From contig CM060831.1 of NCBI GenBank assembly GCA_030762175.1, forward strand, positions 66,017,501 to 66,081,500: 64,000 nt of DNA, given 5' to 3'. This document shows, piece after piece, positions 21,457 through 33,074 of the stretch. The notes beneath the pieces were generated by a model. That model was not told the DNA's origin. It ran no database searches and saw only the letters and a list, made by a program, of their open reading frames with translations. Numbering within the stretch: position 1 is the first letter of the stretch; each line of letters begins with the position of its first letter. The translations under genes were made by a program, and so were the position numbers. Source of the DNA: Metallyticus violacea (Eukaryota > Arthropoda > Insecta > Mantodea > Metallyticidae).

Positions 21457-22702
21457 ATATGAAATTCAGTCAATTTATTTATAAAAGTATACATTTCAGG
21501 TTGTTAAATATACTGTGAAAATTGTCGCTTGCAGTTTTAGGCAGGAAGTATATAGTATACACAATTTATTTTTCATTATTACTTTTAAATAAAATCACAC
21601 TTAAATAATTATATTATATATTAAATAGTATTAAACATAAACATATATATTATGTTTGTATTTATCTATTGATCATGTCTACTTTTTTTTCTTACAAACG
21701 GAGAGAGTAATGTACATATAACCTGTTGCTGCGCGCGCAAACAGCCAAGACCAGCACATTCCTCCAGCATGTGTCGCGAAAAATATCTGTTTATCCCTGG
21801 TCATGGTATGCGCAGTCTGCACACCACTCTGTCAGGGATTTGTGGTGTGTGCAAAAAAAATAATTGTTTAATTTTTAATAAAAAATTCTTAATTAGCTGC
21901 TAATATTTTCAACTCCCCCCTTGAAATATTTTTTAAATTAAATAGAATTGGAGAAGAATAAGTGCAATTTTTGAGGTAAGGTCACTTATTAGGGGTTTAA
22001 AAGAAATTAAACAAACAATAATTAATTACTACAGGATTCAAATTGACACTCTTTTCACATGCCTACTTATTCTCCATTCACACAGCGAAGCAGACTTTGG
22101 AACTAATGAAAAGACAGCACTTAATATCACTTAAAATATCTTCAGGTATAAATTTATAATATGGATACATAGTTTAGCAGGTCTCTAAATTCACAAAGTT
22201 TTGCAGAGTAGTTCAAGGTTTATACATAACGTTATTGCTATCTACAATAGTCGGTTCTGATTTAAGAAATGGCAAATGAATATAATATTTAGTTGAAATT
22301 GAAATATTACTCTCTTATACTACACGAGAGTGAAAACAGATTTTGTTACGTTCTAGAAATTATCATCAGGCTCGGAAGCTCATCAATAATAATCCTACTT
22401 ATATAAATAATTATTTATCAACGGTACACTAATTTTAAATTGTTAAATCACCTGCTCAATATATCTTTGTTATGCTGACTTAAACAAGTAAGACTGTATA
22501 ATCTCTGTAGATTTTACAGGCAAAGGAAACACATTTCAAAGACCTGGTTGTATTAAATTAAGTAATGTGTATGGGTATGTCCATTACAGATTGAATCCTA
22601 GTTGTATGTAACCTAACTTAGCTAAAGGTTCGTTAGTGTTTCAAGACAAGAATTCTAAATCTGTTTTTATTATAGTTATGGTTATAACAGAGGATGATAA
22701 AA
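19876..22702. other. Non-coding DNA, nothing recognised except simple repeats
   Basis: Contains short C runs (about 20279, 20465) and the CA/TA tract listed separately. No coding motif or interspersed repeat was recognised. Confidence 0.5.
21402..21454. repeat. C-run, (CA)n and (TA)n compound microsatellite
   Basis: A C8 run leads into about 7 CA units and then about 15 AT units. The open frame with repeated Tyr-Ile across it is an artefact. Confidence 0.95.
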
Positions 22703-23354
22703 CATGTATACACATTTCAAGCAAAGAAAAAACTGTGATAACATAACAACACTGAATTCACAGAAACAGAAAATGATGAGCACTAATCATATTAGGCTTT
22801 TACAGTTACAACGATTGCTCAAAATGCTCATCAATGGCGTCAATACACTTCTGAGTATGTTGAACTACTGATTGAGCAACGTTTACGAAAGTGTCCTCAG
22901 CGAATGCAGCACATGCCGTTTCAATTTCTTCCCGAAGTGCTGCCAGTGTAGCTGGCTTTCTACGGTATACAACATCCTTGAGAGTTCCCATAGGTAGAAG
23001 TCCAACGGCGGTTCTGTTCTGTACAGATGCCTCCATTGCCTTTGAACTTCAACAACATTCTCAGTTTTCCAATACCACTTCAAAATTGCTTTCCGCTGTT
23101 CAAACGATAATCTTGACTCCATTTTGTTGTAGCAACGGTAGCATAACGTAACGAGAGTCACATCTGTATAAAAACATCATAAGATAATCATGACTTCATT
23201 TGTTCATTGTTGTTTTACCTGTCACGTAGCAACGTTATCATAATGTATGTGAGTCACATCTGTTTAGAGAACATCATACTATACATTACTGTTGTTTTTC
23301 GGTCCAATTTTGAAATATATTAAATAGATATCTACTGTGAAAGTGTGTATACAT
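22703..23354 (-). mobile_element. Internally deleted Tc1/mariner-type transposon with DUF4817-like transposase remnant
   Basis: The minus-strand transposase starts at about 23122 with MESRLSFEQRKAILKWYWKT and NVVEVQRQWRHLYRTEPP, an N-terminal helix-turn-helix of the DUF4817 type. It is joined directly to the C-terminal end LDFYLW, the third catalytic aspartate motif. After a frameshift near 23030 the frame 23036-22806 continues through LKDVVYRRKPATLAALREEI to a terminal DEHFEQSL. Some 250 residues of catalytic core are missing. Imperfect inverted ends surround it: ATGTATACACATTTCA at about 22704 and its complement at about 23339-23354. The 5' untranslated part holds a 97-bp direct repeat (23131 and 23228). 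It is non-autonomous. Confidence 0.75.
23131..23312. repeat. 97-bp direct repeat inside the transposon
   Basis: AGCAACG followed by GAGTCACATCTGT and AACATCAT occurs at 23131 and again at 23228. The second unit is slightly shorter. Subterminal repeats of this sort can be transposase binding sites in some Tc1/mariner elements; that role is inference. Confidence 0.75.
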
Positions 23355-23884
23355 TTTTGGCGCCCTTGGTATTTATATAAACCAGCTGCATTGATAAGAT
23401 AATATGATATTTCATGTATGTTTCTGAACTGTTAATTACTACTGCAAAATCTTCTCTTATTACTTCATTAGTTTTCTGTTTCACCTTGTACGTGTAATGT
23501 TTCACTAACTAGATAAACCCATTATAGTTGTTAGAAAGTTTTTTCCTCGGTTTTTATTATGCAGGGGACTCCAAATCATTAACCAAGATGAATATTGATT
23601 AGCAAAATGTTAAATTTTCTGTTATCTTTACAATAGTAAGTTAAATGTTAGTGTCTTGCTTATATTTAAATAGATTTGAAAAAGAAAAGTTGCTATTGAG
23701 ACAGTTAGGACCTTTTACCGATTTATAAGCGCATTGTGTGTGATAATCTTTGATCTAATTTGTCATTTTTCCATGAATGTCATTGGCAGGGAGTGTTGAA
23801 ATAGTTTGTGATCAATTTGTATACTTTAAAAATGTTTAAATGCAATTCAAATTCAAATTTTACTGCAATAACTAAATTATCTGC
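23355..23884. other. AT-rich non-coding DNA, nothing recognised
   Basis: No motif or repeat recognised. Confidence 0.5.
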
Positions 23885-24085
23885 TTATTTATTTATTTTG
23901 GTTTATTTGAGGACGCGTTTAACAATTTTGATCATTATTATCTCATTAATTCAGAGCGTAAAACTACCGATAAATTTTGCTCACAGGCTTCTTCTTTCAG
24001 GCATGAGGTTCTTTTATGTGAGTAAATCTACGACCGGGACCGACGGCTTTACTTCCTTTCCTTAACTGGGAATCCTTAAACAGGA
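23885..24085 (-). mobile_element. SINE-A, diverged copy lacking the tRNA head
   Basis: The family body can be followed in reverse orientation: GATAAATTTTGCTCACAGGC, TTCTTCTTTCAGGCATGAGG, then GACGGCTTTACTTCC. The copy stops before the tRNA-related region, and substitutions are more numerous than in other copies, so it is old. Confidence 0.8.
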
Positions 24086-24584
24086 TTATTTGCATATAAT
24101 AATACTACTTGTTCTAAACACAAATTTATAGTTCTCTTTTCCTTCCATTTTTATACAAGTTTGTCTATATACGAGCACATTGTGGAAATATAGCAACCAA
24201 AAAAATTCAAAAGAATTATATAATATGTGTTCTGGAATTAAACCTAAGGTTAATTAGACAAATTTAGTTTAAAGTTTCATCTATCCGGCAACATCGCCAA
24301 GGTCTAACCTGAATACGTGATGCACGCATTAGGTGTCAATAAATGGAAACAGAAATACTGACAGGACGCACATAATGCCGATACAAGGATAGAAACTCCA
24401 ACTCCTGTCTGTAGCATTGCAACCTCTTGACATTTTATACATACTGATGCTTCAGATTAATGTCATTTTTTTAAAAAACGTCCACAAAGAAATAACAGAA
24501 ATCAACACTATGTGCATATATATTCTGTAAAAATGTTTTCTGAGAAAACTATAAACTTTTCAACACGATTTTACTTTTGTTATA
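24086..24584. other. AT-rich non-coding DNA, nothing recognised
   Basis: Nothing recognised. Confidence 0.5.
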
Positions 24585-24885
24585 TTTTTTATAATTTGGT
24601 TTATTTATTTATTGACGCTCTTTAATATCTCAAGTCATCAACGTCCCATTCAACTCAGGGCGTGAAGCGGCCGATAAATTTTGCTCAGAGGCCTCTTCTT
24701 TCAGGCTTGACGTTCTTCATCCTGCCGTAAATGTACGACACGGGACCCACGGCTTTACTTCCCTTCCGAAGGAAGCCATACTTACAATTTTTACGTCCCG
24801 AAAAAATCCATCGGTCCTGGCCGGGCTCGACCCGCGATCTTGGGTTTAGAAGGCAAGTGTGGTCACCATTACACCACCAAGATCG
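24585..24885 (-). mobile_element. SINE-A, near-complete copy
   Basis: Minus-strand copy with tail TTTATTTATTTATTGACGC at the left, body landmarks TTTGCTCAGAGGCCTCTTCT and GTAAATGTACGACACGGGAC, and the tRNA-like head at 24800-24885 ending ACCACCAAGATCGA. Imperfect flanking repeats ACTTTTGTTATA (about 24573) and ACTTTTTTGTCATA (about 24886) may be target-site duplications, but they are T-rich and weak. Confidence 0.85.
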
Positions 24886-25102
24886 ACTTTTTTGTCATAA
24901 ACAACGTAAACTGTTTGCACAGAAAATGTGTATGTTTATTTCATTTCCATTCTGCATTACTTAAAAAGCACAGGAATAAACCCCTTGGCAAATTTACACA
25001 AAATTAATATTAGACCCATTTTCTAAAGGTGAATCTGTTAGGGTGTTTCAGACTTTTTCTAAAATTAACTAAAGCTTTGGAATGTTTCGAATTCGTGGTC
25101 AA

Positions 25103-25104
<2 letters not shown>

Positions 25105-25134
<30 letters not shown>
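25105..25134. repeat. Poly-T tract of 30 bases
   Basis: A pure T run of about 30. It could be the antisense poly(A) tail of a retroposed sequence, but nothing upstream or downstream was recognised as its source. Confidence 0.9.
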
Positions 25135-25136
<2 letters not shown>

Positions 25137-25300
25137 AAATTTTCTACTTGAAAATAAATTAACGGCTGCTGAAGATGTACTTTCCTGATCTGTCTAAAGG
25201 GCACAACGTTATATTTGTTTGAAACCAAAACCCACTCTAATAAAAGACAATTGTCTCTAGTGCGCTGTAATTTGGTTGGTGGAATTACAAATAACATATA

Positions 25301-26482
25301 GAGGGGTTCTTAAAAATTTTGGCCTGACCCACAAAACACAAGATTTAAGAGAAGTGTTTTTCTTAACACATACCCACCTTGTAAATCAATACATTTAGTG
25401 CAACGACTTTCCAACTGTCAAATAACCTCAGTAAAATAAAATTTGCCCAACTGAGAAAAACAAGCTCTGTCCTAGCTTTAACCTCGTCATTTGATATGAA
25501 TCTTCGCCCATCCAGTCATTTCTTCAGGTTTGGGAACAAAAAGTAATAGCTGAGAGGCAAATCCTGGGAACAAGTGAATGTGGAAGCTCTTGGGAGCTAA
25601 GGTCATGCAATCCCAGATGTGTGTGTGAAGGCGCATTATCGTGATGTAAGAGAACTTTCTTTTTCGCAAGGTGTGGACATTTAGCCTGAATAGTATCCTT
25701 CATTTGATCCAGTAGTGAAGCGTGAGGCTCTGCCCTTCTGGAGATAGTCTACAAGCACCAATCATGAGAATCGCAGAAAACCATAGTCATGATTTTTCTG
25801 CTAAAGAACCGTTTTTTGCTTTCTTTGGTGCACTTGCACCTGTTGCCGCCCACTGTTTGAACTGCTCCTTCGTCTGTGGCATGTAATGATGAATCCATGT
25901 TTCATCTGGGATTGCGTTTAAATAAGTCTTGCGAAATGTTCATTGGAATGTATTTGGTTTATTGTTAATAAACAGCACTCATCCATCGATCGGATACCCA
26001 AAACATCACGTAAAACGTAGTGGGCATGGCCTATCGAGGTCTTTGTAATGTCAGCCAGCTCGCATACATTTAATCGGCGATAATTGAGCATGGCATAGGG
26101 ATTTTTTTTTTCACAATCTCGTCGGTAGTAGCAGTTTTGGAACGCTATGAGGGCTCATCTTGAATTGGTGTGCGACCACGCTTAATTCAGCAGCCCACTT
26201 TTTAACCGTTGAAAATGAATGGGTAGAATTCTTTAATCTGGAATCAAACTCTTTTAGTATTTTTGACGGAGTTAAACCCTTCAAAACTAAATGGCTTATT
26301 ACATCTAGTAATTAATTTTTATCCATTTTGTATAAATGTTAACACTAGTTTGTTTACACGATCGTCAAAAAAGTGACTACACTTACGCGTCTGAAACTTT
26401 ACTGCGCGCAATCTAAAGGATGATACTTAACAACTATCATTGTAAAATGATCATCTTCACCAAAGGACTTTTAGAGCACTCC
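25301..26482 (-). mobile_element. Mariner transposon, near full length but inactivated
   Basis: Imperfect inverted ends of about 25 bases (GAGGGGTTCTTAAAAATTTT at 25301; GGAGTGCTCTAAAAGTCCTT read inward on the minus strand from 26482) sit between TA dinucleotides, the mariner target. The transposase runs from about 26325 to 25330 on the minus strand. It has an N-terminal helix-turn-helix (LVLKGLTPSKILKEFDSRLK), the first catalytic motif DETWIHHY, the second as LLHHDNAPSHT, and C-terminal LFPNLKK and CIDLQGGYV. Several stops and frameshifts interrupt it. The third catalytic aspartate region reads PLSYYFLFPNLKK where relatives have PSDYFLFPNLKK, so that residue is lost. At about 1.18 kb it is slightly short for a mariner. 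Confidence 0.88.
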
Positions 26483-26575
26483 TAGTATTAAAGAAATAAC
26501 ACCGTGAACATCCCTTTTAATACAAAATGAGGAGCAAATGAGTTAAATATGGGACTCTGTGAAGAAATAATCATA

Positions 26576-26576
<1 letters not shown>

Positions 26577-26623
<47 letters not shown>
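26577..26623. repeat. (TG)n microsatellite
   Basis: About 23 TG units, followed by an interrupted TATGCACGTATGTG tail. Confidence 0.95.
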
Positions 26624-26626
<3 letters not shown>

Positions 26627-28831
26627 CACGTATGTGTAAATATCTTAAAGCTATTTTGAAAACTAGACCTTAAAAATCATAAAAAAATAATAAAATTAGA
26701 CACGTTCAATTAAAATGCGGATATACTTCAGAGGTATAAGAAATACATTGTTTGAACAAAATTCTTAGGTAAAAGGAATAGGCGACTAATCCTTCCTGGA
26801 GTAACACCAATAGCAGAAGAAAATTTTGCCATCCCCTTGTAACCATAAATTTGCTCTTGCTTGACAAAGCAGTAACCTTTCAACCCATCCTTTACTTCAC
26901 AGGAACACCTCAGTGAGTAGTGGCAGGAGGTTCTTGTGCACCGGCAAATGGGCCATCAATTCTTCACTTGCTCAGTAAAAAGAATAATGAAGCTTGTAAT
27001 GTTAGATAAGAAAACACAGTGCTCTGTCTTTTCTACAAGCTTAGAGTCAAGTGTTCAGCTCAATAGGAGCTATATTTTTAAAAAATGAAATATATGATTA
27101 ACAAACCAACATTAACACACACTGTACATAATAACTGTTAATGGAAGTGATTCTGAAGTAGATATTTGAATAATAACTAAATTACTCGACATTTTATAAT
27201 TTGTGTTCGTTATTATTTTTATCGATATATTTAAAGGTATTATGATGATAAGGATAATAATAGAAAAATACTGCATTTGTTAAATGCTTTAAACATATTT
27301 TGCTATTATGATGCTCTATTTACAATCACATACAGCTATATTAAAAAAAATCACTCGAAAGACGTAAAAGTTGAAACAAAATGCACATACCTTCCCACAG
27401 AATTATTAGGCTAATGTTTTTTTGCGAATTCCTTCATGAGGGAATTTACGTACCAAAAGTGTTGTATTTTAGAAATAGCTGCACATATTTTCGACATTCA
27501 TTTAAGCATGCAAAGCTACATAATTTATTCGCAGGATAAAATATCATGCAAGTGTTTTAGTCCGATATTCTCAGGACTGACTCCAAAACCCAGACCCCAA
27601 TGCAGAAAATGGTGTCCGTTACCGCTCTACTCTGCAAGTAGCAAACACGAAAATTTTATGAATATTACTTTTACAAACGACATTATTTATCATTATAAAA
27701 TATTTCGGTGGTTTTTAAAAATCTGGTATTATTTACAAAAATTATTTCCTATATGTAAACGAAGTGTAAAATAACATGTATTTGAGTAGTGATAAATTTT
27801 CCTTGACAATATTTATTAATGAAGCCATTCTTTCAATGAGTGAGATGTTATTATTACTATAGTTAACAAGGCAACCCACCAAATTATCCAGTTTTCCCCA
27901 TCTATTACATTTTAACTCTTTACTTCCACTCACTACAAGATTGTACTGAAATTCTCCAGAGGCAAGCATAAATCTTTAAAAAAATACACTAACTTTCAAA
28001 TTACTGGACATCTTAAAACTCATAGACATAAATCGCTCTGCATTATTTTTATCATTGTCGGTTTTAATTAAAAGTAAATGATCTTACTTGGCAATATTTA
28101 TAAACGGATATACGTGCCTTTTCTTAACCTCACTTGCAAAGGAGTCGAAATATGGTTTAGTAGCCTGCTCACACCATTCATTAAAATTCTCATTTATCTC
28201 TATACATACATTCTTCCTGATCTTTCCTTTCCTTTCTTCGTAATCGGTTCAGTGGAACAATGTGTGCAAATTGTGTATGTAAACACGTCTTTCGTGGAAA
28301 TGAAAAAATGCTCTGCGATTAAAGCTCGATTTACCGGGCAGTGTGGCTCGGGAGGTTCCTTGGGGTCGCTCTTTCATTTTACATAATTTCTTTCCGTTGA
28401 TTTTGCTACAGCATCGAAAGCGCCAGGCGAGGTGGCTGGTGCGTGTGATGGTGGATTGTGCTTTGGAAAGGTTTCTGCCCTTCAGGGCGTTCTATCGGAA
28501 AGAATATTAGGGATGACATGTCCGTGCATCACCGTCCGTGGATTCTGTCACCCGATTTCCCCCTCACCTCATTCCATTCTTTCTGAGGGTGCATGGGCAC
28601 AAACGACCAGCCCTTGTGCAAGGCCGAGGTAGCGAAATATCTCCCTCGATCCTAACAATCCATTCATTCTAAGAGCTAGATTTCTGAGTACATATTCATA
28701 ACGGGAAAACGGTGAAACTACAATAGTTTTGACATATTAAAAAAATTCCTCTTGACATTACCTATCCTACGACCTTTTTAAACACTCTATATAAAGATAG
28801 AAGATGCAGATATCTAAGACTGAAAAGAGGT
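26624..28831. other. Non-coding DNA, nothing securely recognised
   Basis: Open frames at 27436-27774 (+), 28078-28386 (+) and 27742-27969 (-) have no domain motifs. The part at 28424-28640 is richer in G and C, and 28440-28490 resembles 2960-3010; it may be an unrecognised old repeat. Confidence 0.45.
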
Positions 28832-29007
28832 TTTAAGGAAGGAAACGTTCCGCCCTAAATTTAGGGTACCTACCCGGCAATTGCCATTTATGAGGAATGA
28901 GGAAAACCTGGAAAAAACCTCGGTCAGGGAGGACAGTCCTGGCATGATTCGAACCCAAGATCTTCCGCTCACGAGTTTACGCCTTAACGACCTCGGTCAC
29001 CCGTGCA
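28832..29007 (-). mobile_element. SINE-B, copy truncated at its 3' end
   Basis: In reverse orientation: GGAAGGAAACGTTCC, TTAGGGTACCTACCCGGC, GCCATTTATGAGGAATGAGG, then the tRNA-like head with GATTCGAACCC (B box complement) and GCCTTAACGACCTCGGTCACCC (A-box region complement). The 3' half seen in other copies (GGCGTTAAACA...) is missing at the left. Confidence 0.85.
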
Positions 29008-29418
29008 GTAGGGGGGATATTATAAACTAAATAGTGTCTCAAACAACTTTAAAGTGAATGACAAATGATAGTTCTTATGAAAAAGATAAAACGGAGTAAA
29101 TGACTAGGAAAAAGAATACATAATTCAGCATTGTCATTCCATGCTGCGCCGTACGAAATGACAAGCTCAAGTTTTTTCACGAACACCTCTTTTATTCTAA
29201 AGCGTATACCAATAAATGTTTTGTGAAATAAAACCTTTTCATGATCTTGAATAATTATCTCCTGTTTCTTTTCCAAAATAAGTACCGAGTGAAATTATTT
29301 TAATTATTTTTACCAGTAATATCATAAATTCTAGGATTTCGTGGAACATCTTGTGCCCACCAAATCACGCTGAAAAGTGCAGCGCTTTTTAATGAAGCAG
29401 GACGGGGGTTAATTAACT
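29008..29418. other. Non-coding DNA, nothing recognised
   Basis: A 75-codon frame on the minus strand shows no motif. Confidence 0.5.
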
Positions 29419-29503
29419 GTATGTATGTATGTATGTATGTATGTATGTATGTATGTATGTATGTATGTATGTATGTATGTATGTATGTATGTATGTATGT
29501 ATG

Positions 29504-29533
<30 letters not shown>
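29419..29533. repeat. (GTAT)n microsatellite, about 29 units
   Basis: 115 bases of pure GTAT repetition without interruption. It is the longest perfect simple repeat in the window and likely length-polymorphic. Confidence 0.97.
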
Positions 29534-29535
<2 letters not shown>

Positions 29536-29649
29536 GTGTAGGGGAGGATATGGAAAAAGGAATTAATTTGACTAGTTGTATGTAATCTCAGGGATAAATA
29601 ATACTTTCTCCCTCTCCGATGATGTTTCCGCTGACTTATATTTTGCCAC

Positions 29650-30445
29650 GGCTGTTGAGACTCTGCTGCTGGATACTTTTATGGTCCTGTGACCATAGGG
29701 GAAGGAGTATTGGAGATTAATAATATTCCTCGCTCTGGAAGATGAAACAATTTATTGTTCATACACTATTGTACATAAACTATTGCACTTAACTAATAAG
29801 TGCTCGTCCACTTAATTCTCTTCCAAAACTAACTAATAACCGCTTTCCACTAACTCTGAACTGAGCTGAGAAAGACCTTCCTCTGATAATCGCTTCGCTG
29901 AATGCTCCTGCCAAACTGAATGCGGGCCACAAAATTGCAAACTAAATAAACATGGTCTACGTGACTTTTTCCATGTAGAATCAACTCAAGCGGTTGGCTT
30001 CTTCCCTTGAAGATGTTATCGGCCTGTCTTTTCATCCCTGCAGTCGCTATATGTTTAATGGTGCCTATCCCGCTTAAGAAAACAGTTTTGATTGGGTCAT
30101 CTTTACAAATATTGTTACAACAGGCTTCGCTGAATGCTCCTGCCAAACTGAATGCGGGCCACAAAATTGCAAACTAAATAAACATGGTCTACGTGACTTT
30201 TTCCATGTAGAATCAATTCAAGCGGTTGGCTTCTTCCCTTGAAGATGTTATCGGCCTGTATTTTCATCCCTGCAGTCGCTATATGTTTAATGGTGCCTAT
30301 CCCGCTTAAGAAAACAGTTTTGATTGGGTCATCTTTACAAATATTGTTACAACAGGCTACAGAAATTCCTAGGTTAGGTTTTATGGCTAGAGGTAGTTTT
30401 CTGCGCCCTGGCAGGAAAATAACATTTTACACATAATAGTTCAAC
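29650..30445 (-). mobile_element. LTR-like block, possible solo LTR
   Basis: On the minus strand the order of signals resembles a retrotransposon LTR: TGTTGAACTATTATGTG at about 30445, a U3-like region with a 232-bp direct duplication, an insect-type initiator CAGCTCAGTTCAGAG at about 29865, an AATAAA signal at about 29750 (ACAATAAATTGTTTCA), and an ending AGAGTCTCAACA at about 29660. TGTTGA and TCAACA would be the short inverted ends. No matching target-site duplication was found and no internal coding or primer-binding site follows, so this remains a suggestion. Open frames across it are not recognised. Confidence 0.35.
29892..30355. repeat. 232-bp tandem duplication, nearly identical copies
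   Basis: Copies at 29892-30123 and 30124-30355, both beginning GCTTCGCTGAATGCTCCTGC and ending TTGTTACAACAG. I see only two or three substitutions (for example CAACTCAAG versus CAATTCAAG, CTGTCTTTT versus CTGTATTTT). This is much younger than most repeats here. It lies inside the LTR-like block, and tandem duplications of U3 enhancers are common in LTRs (general knowledge). Confidence 0.96.
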
Positions 30446-30470
30446 ACTTAAACAAGAAAATGACATTACA

Positions 30471-31879
30471 CTCATGGTTATAACGAAGTTACATAAATTA
30501 CTTGTTGTAATTACTATAATTAAATATAGAGGTGGTAGGTCATATATACGGTCTCTAAAGGAAAACTCTGCACATCATGTTCGTAAACAGATGACAACAA
30601 TCTATAAAACTATAAACAGGCATTGTAATGGTTTTCTACAGTAAAAGTTTTGCTGAGAGTGACTTCAAATGCATGACACCACTACAGTTAAAATAAGAAA
30701 AGAAGAGTCCCGTAGGAGTTGTAAACGAAATAATGTCGCAGATGCTTATATTGGTGAAATTTATTACAACGAAATGTTTCAAACCCTATAAGCAGTACTC
30801 TCAAATGTAGTTTCTCTACAACATACAAAACGGTATGCAAAGCAGCACCATATGCCGTAAGCCGCATCGATCTCGCTAAAAGCAATGATGGTGCCATTTG
30901 GTGGCTTTATTTGAAAGCCTTTTCTGCCGGCAGTGCTGCATTCATGCAGAAAAGAGCTTCGATCTGAGGAATATTGCGGAATATCTATGGCATAAAACAG
31001 TCTGACACTTAACCTGCAAGGGCGCAGGTGCTGAGAGATGTTCAAGGTACTCACCCAACTTGAAACTCCGGAGAAGATCGTAAAATAGCAGGTAATTCCG
31101 GAGCATTATCTGGAGAGAGTATTATGCCACAAGGCGATAAGATAAACTTGTGGAAGCAGCGCACCTATAAAACTTCCTTCCACGAGCATAGCTGTCGTTA
31201 GATGAACTAAGTGCTTAATTGAATAACACCATTAACGGTTTCCAAAGGAAAGTAAAAAAACTGTTCATTTGGCCTCCTTTTTGGCTTAAAATTCATTTAT
31301 ATAGAGATTGTTGCTTTACTACAAGATATTAAGTTGTTAATAAACATATTTTACACAAGCAAACCCAGACATTACTTCATACTAGAACACAAAAGTCAGA
31401 TTCTGCCATAAATTGTTGTGGCTGTTGTTATAGTGTGTAGCCAAAACAGTTACTCAAAGGAACATTGTCAGTTTCAGGAAATATAATAGTATTCTATAGT
31501 ATTTAGTTTGCTCAAGTTTGGAAATCGAAGCAAATTATGTATACAACTGGATTTATTCAAAATATAAGTTATGCCCGAGCAAATCTGGGATATAAAGATT
31601 TATTAACAACATTTTCAAAATTTATGGCGTACCATTATTCCGCTAAGCAATAGAGTCTCTTTACACTGGTGACCGTCAGTGAACTCGCAATTTTCAGTAG
31701 GCCTGCAGTTAAATTTCTGCTGACATAGGCAATTGAGCCTGCTTAGTCAACTGTTGCAGATTCATTTCTGTGTGAAATATGTGATTCACTTTCTACTATG
31801 TAATTGAATATTGTACATTGGGGGAGAATTTCGTATCCATGAATATCACACCTTCGTCAGGAAGTACAATTTTCAGATT
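30471..31879. other. Non-coding DNA, nothing recognised
   Basis: A 91-codon minus-strand frame at 30779-31054 has no recognisable domain. Confidence 0.5.
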
Positions 31880-32245
31880 TAGGAACAAAATTCGAAACCA
31901 AGGTGTTTTCATTGACAAGAAACCGAGAGTAAACAGAGGAGAAGCTCGAATATATTATCGAATATAACATTTTCCTCGAAAGTTTTTAAAACGATTAGCC
32001 CAGCAAGTTGGTGTATCTGTCGGCTGTGCGTCTAAAGCCACCCAGCTGCTAGATATTCATCCGTGTACAATTACTGCTGTACCTGAAATGAAACCTTGGA
32101 GGCGTTTAAACAAAATATCCGGGAGACAAATTACAATATTTGAGAGAATGAATTGCAGCGCTTGTCTCAAAATATTTTTTAAAGGATTCGTCTCACAACG
32201 GAAGGCACATACTTCTACTATGATGGCAAATACAACATTTATCAT
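31880..32245 (+). pseudogene. Internally deleted Tc1/mariner-type transposase (DUF4817 group)
   Basis: The plus strand encodes KPRVNRGEARIYYRI, then FLKRLAQQVGVSVGCASKAT and QLLDIHPCTITAVPEMKP. These are the second helix-turn-helix and the linker before the catalytic domain in the group that includes the 22703-23354 element. It is then joined, after frame changes, to ELQRLSQNIF and RIRLTTEGTYF, which correspond to the extreme C-terminus (ELQRVSRNFFRRCQAC type). The entire catalytic DDE part is missing. Terminal inverted repeats were not found. It is a non-autonomous relic. Confidence 0.65.
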
Positions 32246-32319
32246 AAATAATAAAAGAAATAATAATAAAAGAATAATAAAAGAAAACAAAAATTATATA
32301 CTATAAGTTCCGATCGAGC

Positions 32320-32800
32320 AACTTGATTTCCTTTGGCATGCATTGAGGAAACGCATGCAAAGACCCTGGCTTCAGTTTGTGCTCTAACCGAGGAAATCAT
32401 TAACAACGTTGTTGTCATTATCGAATAACATTAAGAACACTTTTCAGAAATGCTGAAAATTTCTCCTGGTGTCATCTATATACTGGTAACTGAAAAGTTC
32501 CATATGAGAAGTGTTTGCGCACGGTGGGTTCCAAGATTGTTGATTCTCGAACAAAAGGACTTTGGCTTGCAGGTCTGCATGCAGTTCAAGATAATTTTAC
32601 AAGAAGATGTGGAGTTTCAACATGACTACATCATTTCCAGTCTGAGAGCAAACAGTAAAGTTCTGTAGAAATCTCCACCATAAAAAAGTGGTTACTTCTA
32701 CTGGGAAAGCTAGGATTATCTCATTTTTCGATATTCAAGGAATGGTTTACCAGCATGTCATACCTGTACGCATAACAGTCCGGAAGATTGTAACTGTTTT
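32320..32800 (+). pseudogene. Mariner transposase fragment
   Basis: The plus strand gives, with frame changes, SVCALTEEIINNVVVIIE, SEMLKISPGVIYIL, then KFHMRSVCARWVPRLLILEQ. These are the helix-turn-helix and the conserved WVPRLL linker of mariner transposases. After a break comes TGKARIISFFDIQGMVYQHV, the region after the first catalytic aspartate. The DETWVHHY motif itself has been lost or corrupted, and the second and third catalytic motifs are absent. The 72-codon frame 32450-32668 is the best-preserved piece. It is a dead copy of a mariner subfamily different from the one at 25301-26482. Confidence 0.75.
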
Positions 32801-33074
32801 AACAACAACAACATTAATAATAACAACAACAATAATTAACTGCGACTGATGTTCATGTGCAGCCATCAAGTAGGGACTGTGTGTTATTAAGACTGACGAC
32901 TGGCATGACCTTGGTCTAGTGCGAGCTGTGCGAGCTACGGACTTAGACAAGCCAAAAACAGTTGTCGGCACATATAAACTTAAGCTTAAAAACAGGTCGA
33001 ATGAAACAAAATTTACATTAGTGAAGAAATCTACTTTGCATAATTTAACTTATAGTCTATTTTACAGCTTCCTT
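32801..33074. other. Non-coding DNA
   Basis: Includes a loose AAC/AAT-rich stretch. Nothing else was recognised. Confidence 0.5.

Noticed and set aside
29850..30436. Protein-coding reading of the 232-bp duplication
   Set aside because: Frames exist on both strands, but neither resembles a known protein, and the LTR-like signals explain the region better.
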